Below are positions 28,638 to 37,249 of a stretch of DNA of 64,000 bases, piece by piece (position 1 is the stretch's first letter; each line of letters begins with the position of its first letter). The position numbers and the translations under genes were made by a program. Under the pieces are notes generated by a model that saw only the letters and a list, made by a program, of their open reading frames with translations, did no database searches and was not told the DNA's origin. The DNA comes from JAICUY01 sp038250515 (GTDB lineage: Bacteria; Chloroflexota; Limnocylindria; QHBO01): positions 1-64,000 of the forward strand of contig JBBSCG010000002.1 of NCBI GenBank assembly GCA_038250515.1, in the 5' to 3' direction.

Positions 28638-29470
28638 GCGACATGCGAGTGGGGATCGTCGGTGCTGGCGTGATGGCCGAGGCGATGATCGCCGGGCTGC
28701 TCGCCGAGCAGGTGGTCACGCCGGAGAACCTCGTCGCTTCGCACCCGCGGGAGGATCGAAGGAACCTGCTGGTGGAGCGCCACGGGCTTCGCGTCGTCGA
28801 CGCCAATGCCGACGCGGTGGCGGACGTCCAGATCGTGGTGCTGGCCGTCAAGCCGCAAATGCTGCCGCGCGTCATGCGCGAGCTCGCGCCGGCATTGAGT
28901 ACCGTGCAGGTTGTGCTCTCGATCGTGGCCGGGGCCACGCTGCGCGCACTGGCTATTGGCCTTGATCACGAGGCCGTCGTGCGGGCCATGCCCAATACGC
29001 CCGCGCAGATCCGGCGGGGGATCACGGTCTGGGCGGCGTCAGCGGCGTGCACGCCAACGCAGCACGGTCTTGTGCAGACGGTCCTGCGCGCACTCGGTGA
29101 CGAGCGCCAGGTAGCCGACGAGGAGTTCGTCGCGATGGCAACGGCGCTGTCGGGCACCGGCCCGACCTACCTGTTCGCGGTCATGGAGGCGCTGATCGAC
29201 GCCGGCGTGCACATGGGCTTCCCGCGTGAGCTGGCGCATGACCTGGTGGCCGCCACGCTGCTCGGCTCGGCCGAGTTCGCGTCGCGCTCCGAATTGCATC
29301 CCGCCCAGCTGCGCAACGCGGTGACGTCACCGGGCGGCACCAGCGCCGCGGCAATCTACGAGCTAGAGAAGGGGCGGCTGCGCACCGTGCTTTCCGATGC
29401 GGTCTGGGCCGCGTACCGCCGTACCCAGGAGCTTGGCGAGCTGCTCGAGCGCGAGACGGGAGGACAGTGA
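28634..29470 (+). CDS. proC: Pyrroline-5-carboxylate reductase
   Basis: This 278-aa ProC performs the last step of proline synthesis with NAD(P)H. The Rossmann motif VGIVGAGVMAEAMIAGLL opens the protein. VVRAMPNTPAQI, LSGTGPTYLFAVMEALIDAG and the C-terminal VTSPGGTSAAAI are diagnostic. Starts and stops overlap both neighbours by four bases. Confidence 0.95.
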   Translation: MSDMRVGIVGAGVMAEAMIAGLLAEQVVTPENLVASHPREDRRNLLVERHGLRVVDANADAVADVQIVVLAVKPQMLPRVMRELAPALSTVQVVLSIVAGATLRALAIGLDHEAVVRAMPNTPAQIRRGITVWAASAACTPTQHGLVQTVLRALGDERQVADEEFVAMATALSGTGPTYLFAVMEALIDAGVHMGFPRELAHDLVAATLLGSAEFASRSELHPAQLRNAVTSPGGTSAAAIYELEKGRLRTVLSDAVWAAYRRTQELGELLERETGGQ

Positions 29471-30540
29471 TGTTCGCGATCATCATGGCCGGCGGCTCCG
29501 GCACGCGGCTCTGGCCGCTGTCGCGGCGGAAGTCGCCGAAGCAACTGCTGAATCTCACCGGCGATACGAGCCTGCTGCAGCAGACCGTCAGTCGCCTCGC
29601 ACCGTTGCTCAAGCCGGATGATATCTACGTCATCGCATCCCAGGCGCACGTGCGCGCGACGCAGGAGCAACTGCCGCAGCTTCCCGCCGAGAACGTGATG
29701 GGCGAGCCACTGGCACGCTCCACAGCCGTCGCCGCCGGCCTAGCGACCGTACTGGCCAGACGCGATACGGACGAGGTGGTTCTCGTCCTGCCGGCCGATC
29801 ATTTCGTTGCCGACGCGGACGCGTTCGCTGACGCGCTGCGCGAGGCGGTCCGCGTCGCGCAGCGCGGCTACCTGGTCACACTCGGGGTGCCGCCGACCCA
29901 CGCCGCCACCGGCTATGGCTACATCAAGGTCGGCGAGCGGCTGCATGCCTCCACACCCAGTGCGCTCGTTGAGCGTTTCGTCGAGAAGCCGGATGCCGCG
30001 TCGGCACAGAAGTTCGCCGACGATGGCGACTACCTGTGGAACGCCGGCATCTTCGTGTGGCGCTCCTACGTGTTCGGCCAGGCCATCACCCGCTACCAGC
30101 CCGAGCTGGCCAACGCGCTTGACCGGATCACGGCGCTACATCGGACGCCAGGCTGGATGACCGACGTGCGTGGAATCCTCGAGCAGCTGCCGGCCATCAC
30201 CATCGACGTCGGCATCGCGGAACCGGCGGCCGAGGAGGGTCGCATGGCGGTCGTGCCGCTCGACGCCGGCTGGTCGGACATTGGCTCATGGTCGGCCCTG
30301 CTGGAGGCCCTCTCGACCAAGACCGGCACGGACATGATCGGGACCGGCCAGCATCTCGACCGCGGATCTCAGCGCGTGCTGGTACACGGCGGTGATCGGC
30401 TGGTGGTCACCATCGGTCTGTCGGACGTCATCATCGTGGATACGCCGGATGCCCTGCTGGTGTGCGATCGTGACAAGGCCGAGGAGATCAAGCCGGTGCT
30501 CGACGAGATCAGCCGGAAGGCGGGCGACCGCTACCTGTGA
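29467..30540 (+). CDS. manC: Mannose-1-phosphate guanylyltransferase
   Basis: This 357-aa nucleotidyltransferase makes GDP-mannose from GTP and mannose-1-phosphate. The loop MAGGSGTRLWPLSRRKSPKQ is at the N-terminus, FVEKPD near residue 172, and the long C-terminal part lacks the phosphomannose-isomerase cupin found in bifunctional ManC. The ATG at 29470 directly follows the GTG of the GTGA overlap. pgm and pgi/pmi downstream supply mannose-1-phosphate. Confidence 0.93.
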   Translation: MMFAIIMAGGSGTRLWPLSRRKSPKQLLNLTGDTSLLQQTVSRLAPLLKPDDIYVIASQAHVRATQEQLPQLPAENVMGEPLARSTAVAAGLATVLARRDTDEVVLVLPADHFVADADAFADALREAVRVAQRGYLVTLGVPPTHAATGYGYIKVGERLHASTPSALVERFVEKPDAASAQKFADDGDYLWNAGIFVWRSYVFGQAITRYQPELANALDRITALHRTPGWMTDVRGILEQLPAITIDVGIAEPAAEEGRMAVVPLDAGWSDIGSWSALLEALSTKTGTDMIGTGQHLDRGSQRVLVHGGDRLVVTIGLSDVIIVDTPDALLVCDRDKAEEIKPVLDEISRKAGDRYL

Positions 30541-31205
30541 TCGATGCCGGCGGCGTCCGCTTGGCCTGGCTGGCGCGCCTGTTCGGACTCGCTCTGCTCG
30601 GCTATCTGCGCGTGGTGATCGGCACCTGTCGCATCATCGGCCCGGTGACCCGCGAGCAGGTGGTCCTTGCCTTCTGGCACGAGTTCAACCTCGTCGCGCT
30701 GATCGTGGCCATCAAGCGGCGCCCCGACGTGCCGCATGCCTCATTCTCGACACGAGGCTTTCGCGGCGTGTTGATCACGACGCTTCTGGAGCGCTCCCAG
30801 TCGAAGGTCCGCGTGCTGCCCTTGCCGCCGGAGAACGACCGGGCGGCAGCTCGCGACTTCTCGCTTCGCATGGCACGCATGGCGGGCGAGGGTCGCTCGC
30901 TGGTGGTCACGCCGGATGGGCCGTTCGGCCCGTATCGCGTTGCGAAGCCCGGGACGCTGATCGTGGCGCGCGCCTCCGGCCTGGCGGTGCAGCCATGGGC
31001 CATCAGTGTCAGGCCGTCCATCCGCCTGATGCGCCGATGGGACCGCCAGGTCCTGCCGCTGCCCTTCTGCCGGATTCGGGTGGTGGAGGGTCAGCTGTTG
31101 CGAGTGGGCCAGCGGGAGCGACTGTCGCCGCGTCTGGCGGAGCTGCAGGCGGAGCTGGATCGGGTGACCGCCGTTCTCGACCCGGCACGTCAGCCGCTAC
31201 CATGA
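30537..31205 (+). CDS. DUF374 lysophospholipid acyltransferase-like protein
   Basis: This 222-aa protein has an N-terminal membrane helix, AFWHEFNLVAL (the family His site), STRGFRGVL and VVTPDGPFGPYRVAKPGTL. These match DUF374 proteins of the LPLAT superfamily, which acylate lipid or lipid-A-like acceptors. Its place between manC and pgm suggests a role in making glycolipids or envelope polymers. Acceptor unknown. Confidence 0.8.
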   Translation: MIDAGGVRLAWLARLFGLALLGYLRVVIGTCRIIGPVTREQVVLAFWHEFNLVALIVAIKRRPDVPHASFSTRGFRGVLITTLLERSQSKVRVLPLPPENDRAAARDFSLRMARMAGEGRSLVVTPDGPFGPYRVAKPGTLIVARASGLAVQPWAISVRPSIRLMRRWDRQVLPLPFCRIRVVEGQLLRVGQRERLSPRLAELQAELDRVTAVLDPARQPLP

Positions 31206-31209
31206 TGCT

Positions 31210-32667
31210 GTGAGCAGGATCCAGTTCGGCACCGACGGCTGGCGCGCGGCGATCGCGGAGGAGTACACCTTTCACAACGTGCGTCGATGCGCGCGGGGCG
31301 TCGCCGAGTATCTGCAGCAGACTGGCACCGCGGACCGTGGCGTGGTCGTTGCCCATGACCGCCGCTTCGCCTCCGAATTCTTTGCGCGTGCGTGCGTCGA
31401 GGTGCTCGCGGCCCACGACATCCGCTCGTTTACGCCGCCCGAGGCCGTCCCGACCCAGGTCGGCAGCTTCTTCACGCGCGAGATGAACGCGGGCGCCGGA
31501 ATCGTGATCACCGCCAGCCACAACCCGTGGACCGACAACGGCTTCAAGGTCAAGGCCGATAGCGGCGGCGCCGCCGCGCCGGAGATGCTCCATGCCATCG
31601 AGGCGACCATGAATCGCCATCCCGAGGACGAGCTGCCGCCACGCCGCGAGTGGGACGACGCCGCGCACGCCGGCCTGGTCGAGAGCTTCGACCCGTACCC
31701 GCGCTTCCGCGAGCAGCTGATGAGCATCGTCGACATCGAGAAGATCCGCGCCGCCGACAAGCGCCTGCTGGTCGAGCCGCTGTACGGCAGCGGCGCCGGC
31801 TGGTACACCCGCCTGCTGGATGCCGGTCGGCTCACCGTTCGCGAGCTGCACACCGAGCGCAATCCGTACTTCGGGGGCGTCAACCCCGAGCCGATCCGCC
31901 CCAACATCGACGAGTGGCTCGCCGAGATCCCGCGCTGGGGCGCCGACATCGGTATCGCGCTCGACGGCGATGCCGACCGGGTGGGCATGGCCACCGAGGA
32001 GGGCGTTTTCGTCAATCAGCTGCAGGTCTTCGGGCTGCTGTACTGGTACCTGCTCGAGGTGCGCAACCAGATCGGTCCGGCGGTCTACACCGTGACCACC
32101 ACCTCGATGGTCAAGAAGCTGGCCGAGATCTATGGCACGCAGGCCTTCGAGACGGGCGTGGGCTTCAAGTTCGTCGGGCCGAAGATGACCGAGACGCATG
32201 CCGTCATCGGTGGCGAGGAGTCGGGCGGCTTCGGCTTTGGCATGCATATCCCCGAGCGCGACGGTGTGGCGTCCGGCCTGTTCCTGCTCGACCTGTGGCT
32301 GACGAAGGGCAAGCAGGCGTCCGAGGTCCTCGCCGAGCTGCAGGCGCTGGCGGGGCCGAGTTACTACGACCGGATCGACATTCGCTTTGCGCGCGAGGGG
32401 TACGACGCCGTGAAGGCCGATACCCTCGCCCGGCTCGGTAACGAGGCGCCCGAGTCGCTGGCCGGTCGGCAGGTCGTCGAGCGCAGAGAGCTGGAGACCG
32501 GCGACGGCTTCAAGTTCTATCGCGACGACGGTTCGTGGCTGCTCATCCGCTTCAGCGGGACCGAGGCGCTGCTGCGCATCTACACCGAGTCGCGCTCGCC
32601 GCAGGACGTCGAAGCGATGCTCGAGGAAGGCCGCAGGATCGCCGCGGAGCCGGCCCTGGCGACGTGA
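31210..32667 (+). CDS. Phosphoglucomutase/phosphomannomutase
   Basis: This 485-aa alpha-D-phosphohexomutase shows FGTDGWRA at the start, the phospho-serine loop TASHNPWTDNGFK near residue 104, the metal loop LDGDADRVG near 256, GGEESGGFG near 335 and the sugar-phosphate site RFSGTEALLRIY. The family acts on glucose or mannose phosphates; neighbours manC and pgi/pmi favour mannose. It is coupled to the next gene by a GTGA overlap. Confidence 0.92.
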   Translation: MSRIQFGTDGWRAAIAEEYTFHNVRRCARGVAEYLQQTGTADRGVVVAHDRRFASEFFARACVEVLAAHDIRSFTPPEAVPTQVGSFFTREMNAGAGIVITASHNPWTDNGFKVKADSGGAAAPEMLHAIEATMNRHPEDELPPRREWDDAAHAGLVESFDPYPRFREQLMSIVDIEKIRAADKRLLVEPLYGSGAGWYTRLLDAGRLTVRELHTERNPYFGGVNPEPIRPNIDEWLAEIPRWGADIGIALDGDADRVGMATEEGVFVNQLQVFGLLYWYLLEVRNQIGPAVYTVTTTSMVKKLAEIYGTQAFETGVGFKFVGPKMTETHAVIGGEESGGFGFGMHIPERDGVASGLFLLDLWLTKGKQASEVLAELQALAGPSYYDRIDIRFAREGYDAVKADTLARLGNEAPESLAGRQVVERRELETGDGFKFYRDDGSWLLIRFSGTEALLRIYTESRSPQDVEAMLEEGRRIAAEPALAT

Positions 32668-33833
32668 GCGATGCCCGCGACTTCTTCGGCTACAAGTCGT
32701 CCGAGGATGAGCCAGGACGCCGGCCGGAGCCCGAGGACGCGGAGCTCGCGCCGCCGCAGCTCGATGAGGCGATCACGCTCGACGATCCAGCGGTCATCAC
32801 CAAGATCGATCCATCCGACATGCTCGGTCGCGTGCTCGACATGCCGCGTCAGCTTTCGGAAGCCGGCCGCGTGGCCGCGGGCCTGGAGCTCGAGCAGCGC
32901 CACCGCGACGTGAACGCGGTGCTGGTCCTGGCCATGGGCGGCAGCGCGATCGGTGCAGAGCTGGTCGAGGCCGCCGCGGGGGATCGGCTGCGTGTGCCGA
33001 TGGTCGTGCATCGTGCGTACGGCCTCCCGTCATGGGCGAACGAGCAGACCCTGGTGATAGCCGCCAGCCATTCGGGCGAGACGATCGAGACCCTCAGCGG
33101 CGCGCACGAGGCCGTCAGTCGCAAGCTTCCCGTGGCGGTCGTCAGCACGGGCGGCAGGCTCGGCGAGCTTGCGACGACGGCCAACCTGCCGTATCTCCGT
33201 TACCAGATGGCGGGACAGCCGCGCGCCGCCATCGGCTTCGGCGTCGGCCTCGTGCATGAGCTGCTGGCGACCGCAGAGCTGCTCGAAGATCCCGACCCCT
33301 TCGACGAAGTCGTGGAGGCACTGGAAGACCTGTTCGAGCGCATGGCAGCATCGGTCGAAACCGATCTGAATCCGGCCAAGCAACTCGCGTGGTCGCTGTT
33401 CGGCCGCATCCCGGCAATCTACGGCGCCGGTATCATGACCGCTGTGGCGCACCGCTGGAAGACGCAGCTCAATGAGAACGCCAAGGCGTGGGCATCCTAT
33501 GAGCCGATGCCCGAGGCGAACCACAACGCGATCGAGGGCTCGCTCAATCCGCGCGAGCTGGGCGACGCACCGTATGTCGTCGAGCTGCGCGATCGCGAGG
33601 AGCCCGCCGATATCGCGGCGCGCTACCAGGCGGTCGAGGAGCTGCTCGGTGAGCGCGCGACGAACCGCAGCGCGGTGTGGGCGGAGGGGCCGTCGAGTCT
33701 GGCGCGGGCGTTGACCACGGTCGCGTACGGCGACCTGGTGAGCGTCTATCTCGCCATCCTCTACCAGACCGACCCGACCCCGGTTACACTGTTGGCGATG
33801 CTGAAAGAGCGGCTCGCCAGCGCAAGAGATTGA
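32664..33833 (+). CDS. Bifunctional phosphoglucose/phosphomannose isomerase
   Basis: This 389-aa SIS-domain enzyme of the archaeal/actinobacterial PGI-PMI type interconverts fructose-6-phosphate with glucose- and mannose-6-phosphate. It has MGGSAIGAELVEAAAG near residue 92, SHSGETIETL near 136, KTQLNENAKAWA near 272 and EANHNAIEG with the catalytic His. The GTG at 32664 overlaps the pgm stop; the extension back to 32535 is a shadow of pgm. Confidence 0.92.
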   Translation: MSDARDFFGYKSSEDEPGRRPEPEDAELAPPQLDEAITLDDPAVITKIDPSDMLGRVLDMPRQLSEAGRVAAGLELEQRHRDVNAVLVLAMGGSAIGAELVEAAAGDRLRVPMVVHRAYGLPSWANEQTLVIAASHSGETIETLSGAHEAVSRKLPVAVVSTGGRLGELATTANLPYLRYQMAGQPRAAIGFGVGLVHELLATAELLEDPDPFDEVVEALEDLFERMAASVETDLNPAKQLAWSLFGRIPAIYGAGIMTAVAHRWKTQLNENAKAWASYEPMPEANHNAIEGSLNPRELGDAPYVVELRDREEPADIAARYQAVEELLGERATNRSAVWAEGPSSLARALTTVAYGDLVSVYLAILYQTDPTPVTLLAMLKERLASARD

Positions 33834-33834
33834 C

Positions 33835-33870
33835 GGGCGCCCAACGTAGTGGGCGCCGGGTTCGGCGCCC
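33835..33870 (+). promoter_or_regulatory. GGCGCC hairpin cluster before the SWIM gene
   Basis: GGGCGCC, six bases, GGCGCCC (33851-33870) forms a seven-base-pair hairpin, and a third GGGCGCCC lies at 33835-33842 offering an alternative pairing. It lies between the isomerase stop and the AGGAGGG ribosome site. No T run follows, so it is more likely a processing or attenuation structure than a terminator. Confidence 0.4.
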
Positions 33871-33885
33871 AGGAGGGTAAGCGAC

Positions 33886-34176
33886 GTGCACTCGAGCATG
33901 ATCGGCAAGGTCGAGAAGGCGATGCGCTACGCACATGAGCCGGATCGAGTACGGCTGCAGCGGTTCGAGGCCACCTTCGACGGTGACAACGGCACTCACC
34001 GCGTCTCGCTGGATCACGACGTCTGGCACTGCGAGTGTCACCTCTTCGAGGCGGCGCACGGCTGCGTGCACACCCTCGCCGTGCAGAAGATGCTCGACCC
34101 GATGCTGACCGATGCACAGCGAGAGACACCGCTCTACGACCACGTCGAGCCCGCCGAAGAGGCCGTTTCCGTCTGA
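33886..34176 (+). CDS. Mini SWIM zinc-finger protein
   Basis: This 96-aa protein consists almost solely of a SWIM motif: WHCECHLFEAAHGCVHT fits CxC...CxH near residues 47-63. The GTG at 33886 has AGGAGGG ten bases upstream. SWIM fingers bind nucleic acids or proteins, usually inside larger ATPases or recombination factors; a stand-alone version is less usual. It sits just before the cobalamin riboswitch, but no functional link is evident. Confidence 0.7.
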   Translation: MHSSMIGKVEKAMRYAHEPDRVRLQRFEATFDGDNGTHRVSLDHDVWHCECHLFEAAHGCVHTLAVQKMLDPMLTDAQRETPLYDHVEPAEEAVSV

Positions 34177-34199
34177 TCGATGGTGGTACGATCGACTTA

Positions 34200-34350
34200 C
34201 AACTGAAGACCGCGTCGGGTGCCGTCGCCGCAAGGCCGATGGACAAATGGAGAAGCCGGTGAGAAGCCGGCACAGTCCCGCTACTGTATCCGCGCCGCAG
34301 CCGCCGAGCTGCTGAGCGCGGGAGTCAGGTCGCCAGCCCGCACGCGATGT
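34200..34350 (+). promoter_or_regulatory. Cobalamin riboswitch
   Basis: The leader contains GGGTGCCGTCGCCGC, then the conserved core AGAAGCCGGTGAGAAGCCGG and CACAGTCCCGCTACTGT (the B12-box region), then GGGAGTCAGGTCGCCAGCCCG, in the order of adenosylcobalamin riboswitches. It precedes btuF and should shut the import operon off when cobalamin is plentiful. Confidence 0.9.
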
Positions 34351-34363
34351 CCACGACCCTCGC

Positions 34364-35356
34364 GTGAAAGGGAACGGCATCACTTTGATCCCTCGTCTGC
34401 GTCCTCCCCTTCTGTTCCTGGCTCTGCTTCTGGCCGCCTGTCAGCCTGCGCCCGCGGCGAGGCCTTCGACGCCGGCCACCAGCACGGTCGCATCGGTCCA
34501 GGAAAGCCCATCGGCGGCTGCATATCCACGCAGCCTGACCGATGACGCCGGCCGAACGGTCACCCTTGCGGCTGAGCCGCACAGGATCGTGAGCCTGGCG
34601 CCGTCGAACACCGAGATCGTCTGCGCGCTGAACGCCTGCGACGAGCTCGTGGGCGCGACCGATTTCGACGACTACCCGCCGCAGGTCGCCGCTATCCCCA
34701 AGGTCGTCGTCCAGGCGGTCCCCGATCCAGAGAAGATCGTTGCGGCCGAGCCCGACCTCGTGCTGGCCGCCGGCAACCAGCAGACACCGGCCACCGCGCT
34801 GAAGCAGCTTGACGAGCTGAAGATTCCCTACCTCGTGCTCTACCCCGAGAGCCTGGACGAGGTCTATGCCGATATCGAGCTGGTGGGCACGGCGCTCGGG
34901 GCCTCGGACAAGGCAGCTGCACTCACCGCAGACATGCGCCAGCGTGCCCAGGCAGTCGTCGATCGTGTTGCGGGAGCGGATCGGCCGACCGTCTTCTACG
35001 AGGTCGGCGTCTACCAGGGCGTCATCTACGGCCCGGGCACTGACTCCTTCCTCGCCTCGATGGTCCAGCTCGCTGGAGGCCAGCCGATCGTCGGCGACGC
35101 GACCGGCGTCATCCAGCTCGAGGACCTGGTCAAGGCCGATCCCGACCTGATCCTGCTCGGTGACGCCGCCTATCCACCGCCGGTCACGGCGAAGGACGTC
35201 GCCGCCAGGCCGGGCTGGGAGAAGATGAGCGCCGTGGCGGGTGGCAAGGTGATCCCGGTACCCGATGACCTGCTCATCACGCGGCCGGGTCCGCGTATCG
35301 TCGACGGGCTCGAGGCGTTGGCCAAGGCCATTCACCCCGAGCGGTTCGGCGGCTGA
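34364..35356 (+). CDS. btuF: Cobalamin/siderophore substrate-binding lipoprotein (BtuF-like)
   Basis: This 330-aa periplasmic-binding protein of the BtuF/FepB class has a lipoprotein signal LFLALLLAAC with the lipidated Cys near residue 27. Body motifs include IVSLAPSNTEIVCAL and EKIVAAEPDLVLA. It captures cobalamin outside the membrane for BtuCD. The GTG at 34364 is used; a TTG at 34384 would give a shorter signal peptide. The riboswitch upstream supports cobalamin rather than iron-siderophore as ligand. Confidence 0.9.
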   Translation: MKGNGITLIPRLRPPLLFLALLLAACQPAPAARPSTPATSTVASVQESPSAAAYPRSLTDDAGRTVTLAAEPHRIVSLAPSNTEIVCALNACDELVGATDFDDYPPQVAAIPKVVVQAVPDPEKIVAAEPDLVLAAGNQQTPATALKQLDELKIPYLVLYPESLDEVYADIELVGTALGASDKAAALTADMRQRAQAVVDRVAGADRPTVFYEVGVYQGVIYGPGTDSFLASMVQLAGGQPIVGDATGVIQLEDLVKADPDLILLGDAAYPPPVTAKDVAARPGWEKMSAVAGGKVIPVPDDLLITRPGPRIVDGLEALAKAIHPERFGG

Positions 35357-35369
35357 GGCAGCCGGACCG

Positions 35370-36470
35370 ATGCGTGCCACGGCTGCGGTTCCCGCCGCGC
35401 GAGCGTTCGTCGGCGGGCCATCGCTCACCAGGACGGCGATCGTGCTTGGCAGCGGCGGCCTGCTGCTGGCGGGCGTGCTCGTGGCGGCCGTGGCGCTGGG
35501 CAGCGTCGGGGTGAGCGTCGACGACACCGCGCGGATCCTCGCGCATCGGCTGCTCGGCATCCCGCTGGCGCAGACCTGGAGCCCGAGCGCCGAGACGATC
35601 ATCTTGGACCTGCGGCTGCCGCGCGTGCTGGCGGCCATGCTTGTCGGCGCCGGGCTCGCCAGCGCCGGCACGGTCTTCCAGGCGCTGCTGCGCAACCCGA
35701 TGGCCGATCCGTACCTGATCGGCACTGCCGCCGGGGCGTCGCTGGGCGCCATTGCCGGCATCCTCGCGCCGATGCTGCTGCCGGCACTGGTGCTGGGAGC
35801 GGGCACGGCATGGCTGGGTATCGGCCTCGTGCAGGTGCTGGCGTTCGTGGGTGGGCTGCTGACCGTGCTGCTGGTGTACAGCGTGGCGCGCAGCTCGGGT
35901 AGCGTTCCGGTCATCACCCTGCTGCTCACCGGCTACGCGGTCTCGTCGATCCTGGCCGCCGGCGTCGCGCTGCTCATGTTCCTCTCCGGGCGGGCGCTGG
36001 GTGCCATCTTCGCCTGGCTGATGGGCTCGCTGGCCGCCGCGTCCTGGGCTGACCTGGCGTTCGCGACGCCGCTGGTGCTCATCAGCTTCGTGCTGCTGCT
36101 GGCTCGATGGCGCCGCCTGAACCTGCTGCTGCTCGGCGATGGCCCGGCCGCACATCTCGGCGTCGACGTGGAGCGCGAGAAGCTGATCCTGACCGGCCTG
36201 GCCACGCTGGCCACATCCGCCGCCGTGGCGATTTCCGGCATGATCGGCTTCGTCGGCCTGGTCGTGCCGCACGTGCTGCGCCTGGCGATCGGACCCGATC
36301 ATCGTCTGCTGCTGCCCGCCTCCGCGCTGTTCGGCGCTTCGCTGCTGGCGCTCGCCGATCTCGGCGCTCGGATGGCGGGCGGGATTCCGGTCGGGATCGT
36401 CACGGCATTGATCGGGGCGCCGTTCTTCCTGTGGCTGCTGCGCCGCTCCCGCACGAGGCTCGTCGCGTGA
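35370..36470 (+). CDS. btuC: Cobalamin ABC transporter permease BtuC
   Basis: This 366-aa FecCD-family permease has about ten hydrophobic helices. LRLPRVLAAMLVGAGLASAGTVFQALLRNPMADPYLIG is the family signature (given here only as its position, near residues 82-120). GMIGFVGLVVPHVLRL near residue 290 forms the coupling contact to the ATPase. The ATG lies in a GGACCGATG repeat. The gene overlaps btuD as GTGA. Confidence 0.92.
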   Translation: MRATAAVPAARAFVGGPSLTRTAIVLGSGGLLLAGVLVAAVALGSVGVSVDDTARILAHRLLGIPLAQTWSPSAETIILDLRLPRVLAAMLVGAGLASAGTVFQALLRNPMADPYLIGTAAGASLGAIAGILAPMLLPALVLGAGTAWLGIGLVQVLAFVGGLLTVLLVYSVARSSGSVPVITLLLTGYAVSSILAAGVALLMFLSGRALGAIFAWLMGSLAAASWADLAFATPLVLISFVLLLARWRRLNLLLLGDGPAAHLGVDVEREKLILTGLATLATSAAVAISGMIGFVGLVVPHVLRLAIGPDHRLLLPASALFGASLLALADLGARMAGGIPVGIVTALIGAPFFLWLLRRSRTRLVA

Positions 36471-37246
36471 GCGCCCTCCTCGCGGCGCAGGATGTTCACT
36501 TTGCCTACGGCCAGCGGCCGGTGCTGCGTGGCGTCGATCTGACGATCGAACCGGGCGAGCTGGTGGCCCTGCTCGGTACCAACGGCAGCGGCAAGACGAC
36601 CTTGCTGCGCCTCATCGCCGGCACGTTGCGACCCGACGCCGGCGAGGTTCGCTTCGACGGACGATCCGTTGGCGATTGGCATCGTGACGCACTGGCGCGA
36701 CGCGTGGCGGTCCTGCCGCAGCGGCTCGAGCTGCCGCCCGGCTTTCGCGTCGCCGAGCTGGTCGAGATGGGCCGCGCGCCGCACGCCACGCGGCTGTTCG
36801 GCACCACCGCCGCGGACGAGCTGGCGGTCGAGCGTGCGATGCTTGACGCGGATGCGCTGGAGCTGGCGCATCGGTCCATTGATGAGCTCTCGGGTGGCGA
36901 GCGTCAGCGCGTGCTGGTCGCCATGGCCCTCGCGCAGGAGCCGGAGCTGCTGCTGCTCGACGAGCCGACGCTGCACCTTGATGTCGCTCACCAACTCGCG
37001 CTGCTGTCGACGATCAGCCGGCTGCGCCGCGTGCGTAACCTCACCGTACTTGCCGTGCTGCACGATCTGAGCATGGCCGCCGCCTTCGCGCCGCGCGTTG
37101 CCGTTCTCAACGACGGCCGGGTCGTGGCCGACGGTCCGCCGGTAAGCGTGCTGACGGCAGACCTCGTGGGTGCTGTATTCGGCGTCGCGATGGATGAGGC
37201 ACGGACGGCAGACGGCCGCCGCCACCTGGTGCTGCGGGCCGGCTAG
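36467..37246 (+). CDS. btuD: Cobalamin ABC transporter ATPase BtuD
   Basis: This 259-aa ATPase has Walker A GTNGSGKTTLLRL near residue 40, signature LSGGERQRVLVAMALAQ near 142 and Walker B ELLLLDEPTLHLD. It powers BtuC. The GTG at 36467 overlaps the btuC stop, and the longer frame back to 36107 is a btuC shadow. Its end is three bases from the convergent AI-2E gene, leaving no room for separate terminators. Confidence 0.93.
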   Translation: MSALLAAQDVHFAYGQRPVLRGVDLTIEPGELVALLGTNGSGKTTLLRLIAGTLRPDAGEVRFDGRSVGDWHRDALARRVAVLPQRLELPPGFRVAELVEMGRAPHATRLFGTTAADELAVERAMLDADALELAHRSIDELSGGERQRVLVAMALAQEPELLLLDEPTLHLDVAHQLALLSTISRLRRVRNLTVLAVLHDLSMAAAFAPRVAVLNDGRVVADGPPVSVLTADLVGAVFGVAMDEARTADGRRHLVLRAG

Positions 37247-37249
37247 GGC

